NCBI GenBank assembly: GCA_002170885.2
Contig: NHHR02000003.1
Location: 1-64,000, forward strand
Origin: Rhizobiales bacterium TMED168
GTDB lineage: Bacteria; Pseudomonadota; Alphaproteobacteria; MED-G09
DNA length: 64,000 nt
Direction of reading: 5' to 3'
The position numbers and the translations under genes are program-made. The notes below the pieces were generated by a model. It was not told the origin of the DNA. It ran no database searches and saw nothing but the letters and a program-made list of their open reading frames with translations. This document shows positions 62,602-64,000 of this stretch, one piece after another. Numbering within the stretch: position 1 is the first letter of the stretch; every line of letters starts with the position of its first letter.

Positions 62602-63329
62602 TTATTTAATAAACTCAACATTTCATTTTTTCCTATTGCTCCAGGAATTAATTTATTTTTAATAATAAAAGCTGGGGTTCCCCTCACTTCGATTAGTTCT
62701 GCAAGCCTATAGTTTTCATTTATTAATATTACAGTTTCATTACTATTCATATCATTTTTAAGCTTTTCAAAATTAATTTTAAGTTTTTCTGAAATTTTTA
62801 TAATATCCTCAATTGTTATAGGACCAGAAAAATTCATTAATTCCTGGTGAAATTCAAAATATTTACCTTGTTTCTTAGAAGCTATTGACGCCTTTGAGGC
62901 CAAAATTGAACTTTCTCCCAACACGGGTAATTCTTTTAGAATGATTTTTACATTTTTATTTTCTAAAATTAAATCCATGATTTCAGAAAAACTTCTTTTA
63001 CAATAGCCGCAATTATAATCAAAAAATTCTATTATAACCTCACTTCCATTCTTATTACCTAAAAATAAGTCACTATTTTTAACTAATTCTTCATAATGAA
63101 GGGATACTTTTTTTTCAGTATTTTGTCTTTTAATTTCATCTAATCTTTCTATAACTCTTGGAAGAATACTATCATCGTTAGTTAAAATTTTTACTATGGC
63201 CTCATCACTTGGTGCTAATTTTTTATTTACATAAAAAAAGAAAATTAAATTAATAATTATTAGAATACCCGCTAGATAAGGAAGATATTTTTTGATTTTT
63301 TTAACTAGACTGGACATCTTTTTTTCCAT
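62598..63329 (-). CDS. DsbA-family thiol:disulfide oxidoreductase
   Basis: The protein has 243 residues with one N-terminal membrane helix (about 15-33), so it faces the periplasm. The active site is CGYC in EFFDYNCGYCKRSF, and the cis-Pro is in EVRGTPAFII. The helical insertion fits the thioredoxin-like DsbA/Com1 group common next to aroQ in Alphaproteobacteria. An ATG four codons later is an alternative start. It overlaps the M48 gene end by 25 bases. Confidence 0.9.
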   Translation of the reverse strand: MEKKMSSLVKKIKKYLPYLAGILIIINLIFFFYVNKKLAPSDEAIVKILTNDDSILPRVIERLDEIKRQNTEKKVSLHYEELVKNSDLFLGNKNGSEVIIEFFDYNCGYCKRSFSEIMDLILENKNVKIILKELPVLGESSILASKASIASKKQGKYFEFHQELMNFSGPITIEDIIKISEKLKINFEKLKNDMNSNETVILINENYRLAELIEVRGTPAFIIKNKLIPGAIGKNEMLSLLNK

Positions 63330-64000
63330 TTTGCTTTGTTCTTTGAGTCGAGAAGAATATCTTCAGCTCTTAATTTATAAATATCTGAATTAGTAAAGTA
63401 TCTTAGTGATTTCTTAGCATGAAATGATGCCATTTTAATATTACCTGTAAGAAAATGCCTTTCTGCTGATGATATTTCGGCCATTCCAATGTTATCCATG
63501 TTTGAATATGCTATGGCTAACTGGAACCAGGTATGAGAGTTTTTTTTATCATATTTTAATGACTCTTTAAGTAAGCTGATAGCATTTTCAGAGTCATTTT
63601 CTCTGTTTCTAGCATTGAGAGCAGTTGCAAGACCAACCATTAAAAGTGGTTCTTTAGGTCTAAGTTTTAAAGATTTTGAGTATGGTTTAATTGAGTCTTC
63701 AATTTTTCCTGATTCATATAGAATTTGACCTTTTAATTCTAAAAACCATGGATTATTTGGATAATCTTTTATTAATTCATTAAGAATATTCATAGATTTC
63801 TTAAGGAGTGCTTGCCTATAGTAGGCAACTGCTAGTGCATATTTATGGTCATCTGAGTCAATAATATTTTTTTTTATAATATCATTTGTATTATTTAAAA
63901 AACCATCTAACTTTGCCTGTATCATTTTATAATCATAAATTAATGTTTTGTTATCTTTTTCATTTATATATTCAGAATTTTTTACTTTTTCTTCTAATGA
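63305..64000 (-). CDS. M48-family (BepA/YfgC-like) peptidase, C-terminal TPR part; 5' end cut
   Basis: The frame stays open to the window edge, adding 25 residues before the first Met at 63925, so the gene is cut and its HExxH domain lies outside. About 230 residues are visible: the YDYKMIQAKLDGFLNN end of the peptidase domain and TPR-like helices (ALAVAYYRQALLKKSMNILNELIKD, YSKSLKLRPKEPLLMVGLATAL). In E. coli BepA degrades misassembled LptD and BAM clients. Its place before the dsbA-like gene and aroQ is the usual alphaproteobacterial one. Confidence 0.85.
   Translation of the reverse strand, partial: SLEEKVKNSEYINEKDNKTLIYDYKMIQAKLDGFLNNTNDIIKKNIIDSDDHKYALAVAYYRQALLKKSMNILNELIKDYPNNPWFLELKGQILYESGKIEDSIKPYSKSLKLRPKEPLLMVGLATALNARNRENDSENAISLLKESLKYDKKNSHTWFQLAIAYSNMDNIGMAEISSAERHFLTGNIKMASFHAKKSLRYFTNSDIYKLRAEDILLDSKNKAKWKKRCPV

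Noticed and set aside
1..64000. Mobile elements, CRISPR arrays, toxin-antitoxin or phage-defence genes
   Set aside because: No transposase, integrase, spaced repeats or defence-type domains are visible on either strand; no tRNA cloverleaf was found in the intergenic gaps, all of which are short.

Overview
The window is AT-rich (about 30% G+C by eye, not computed) and gene-dense. It looks like chromosome of a streamlined, probably marine, alphaproteobacterium. The alphaproteobacterial signs are a DUF2093 gene after xseA, an hdaA-type DnaA-like gene, NDUFA12 next to mlaD, the accC-accB-aroQ-dsbA-M48 block, the purF-cvpA block, and a mitochondrial-type (CLS_cap-like) cardiolipin synthase. Acyl-CoA dehydrogenases, an MFS carrier and a Baeyer-Villiger monooxygenase argue against a minimal SAR11-type genome. 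AEGEAN-169, HIMB59 or SAR116-like lineages are possible, but that placement is a guess. I see no rRNA, tRNA, CRISPR array, insertion sequence or prophage, and no gene-free stretch over 300 bases (the largest gap is about 227 bases, before the ibpA gene). || Layout. 1-7.9 kb: accessory metabolism (a cut GST, a DUF998-like membrane protein, beta-carbonic anhydrase, two ABM-barrel proteins, DUF2939, NAD(P)-binding reductases, a DCC protein, a fumarylacetoacetate-hydrolase-family enzyme and a CitE-like lyase). 8-17.1 kb: SDR, ferrochelatase, MAPEG, a zinc-free MDR reductase, then Baeyer-Villiger monooxygenase, nitronate monooxygenase, esterase, DUF1295 and an MFS carrier, which reads as a possible ketone/lipid degradation set. 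17.2-17.9 kb: an ibpA-type small heat-shock gene with a sigma-32-like promoter, a ROSE-like RNA thermometer and a clear intrinsic terminator. 17.9-24.9 kb: three acyl-CoA dehydrogenases and a crotonase, a TerB-DnaJ protein, rpiA, and a kinase of the APH/ACAD11/LvaA type. 24.9-34.8 kb: purD, xseA, DUF2093, a lipid A acyltransferase, a YfgM-like TPR protein, bamB, der (frameshifted at an A10 run), an SDR, purF and cvpA. 34.8-39.3 kb: mlaF, mlaE, dnaB (two phased DnaA boxes in its leader), rplI, rpsR and rpsF. 39.4-43.4 kb: fabD, fabG, acpP, fabF and gmk. 43.4-51 kb: the outer-membrane assembly block ksgA-pdxA-surA-lptD-lptG-lptF. 51-64 kb: pepA, holC, ndk, purN, purM, cardiolipin synthase, hdaA, rnd, aspS, NDUFA12, mlaD, accC, accB, aroQ, a DsbA-like protein and a cut M48 peptidase. 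|| The genes mostly serve envelope building (fatty acid initiation and elongation, acyl transfer to lipid A, LPS export, BAM/SurA, Mla lipid transport, cardiolipin), purine synthesis, replication and fatty-acid or ketone oxidation. All ten convergent gene pairs meet with at most 6 bases between them or overlap, which leaves no room for hairpin terminators. Several blocks that I remember as conserved in Alphaproteobacteria are shortened here (no ppk-ppx, mltG, alr/radA or aat in their usual places). TTG starts with good ribosome-binding sites are frequent. || I found no convincing previously undescribed multi-gene system. The strongest leads are the acpP operator-like repeats, the DnaA boxes before dnaB, the compact ibpA heat-control region, the der frameshift, and the kinase/acyl-CoA dehydrogenase pairing.
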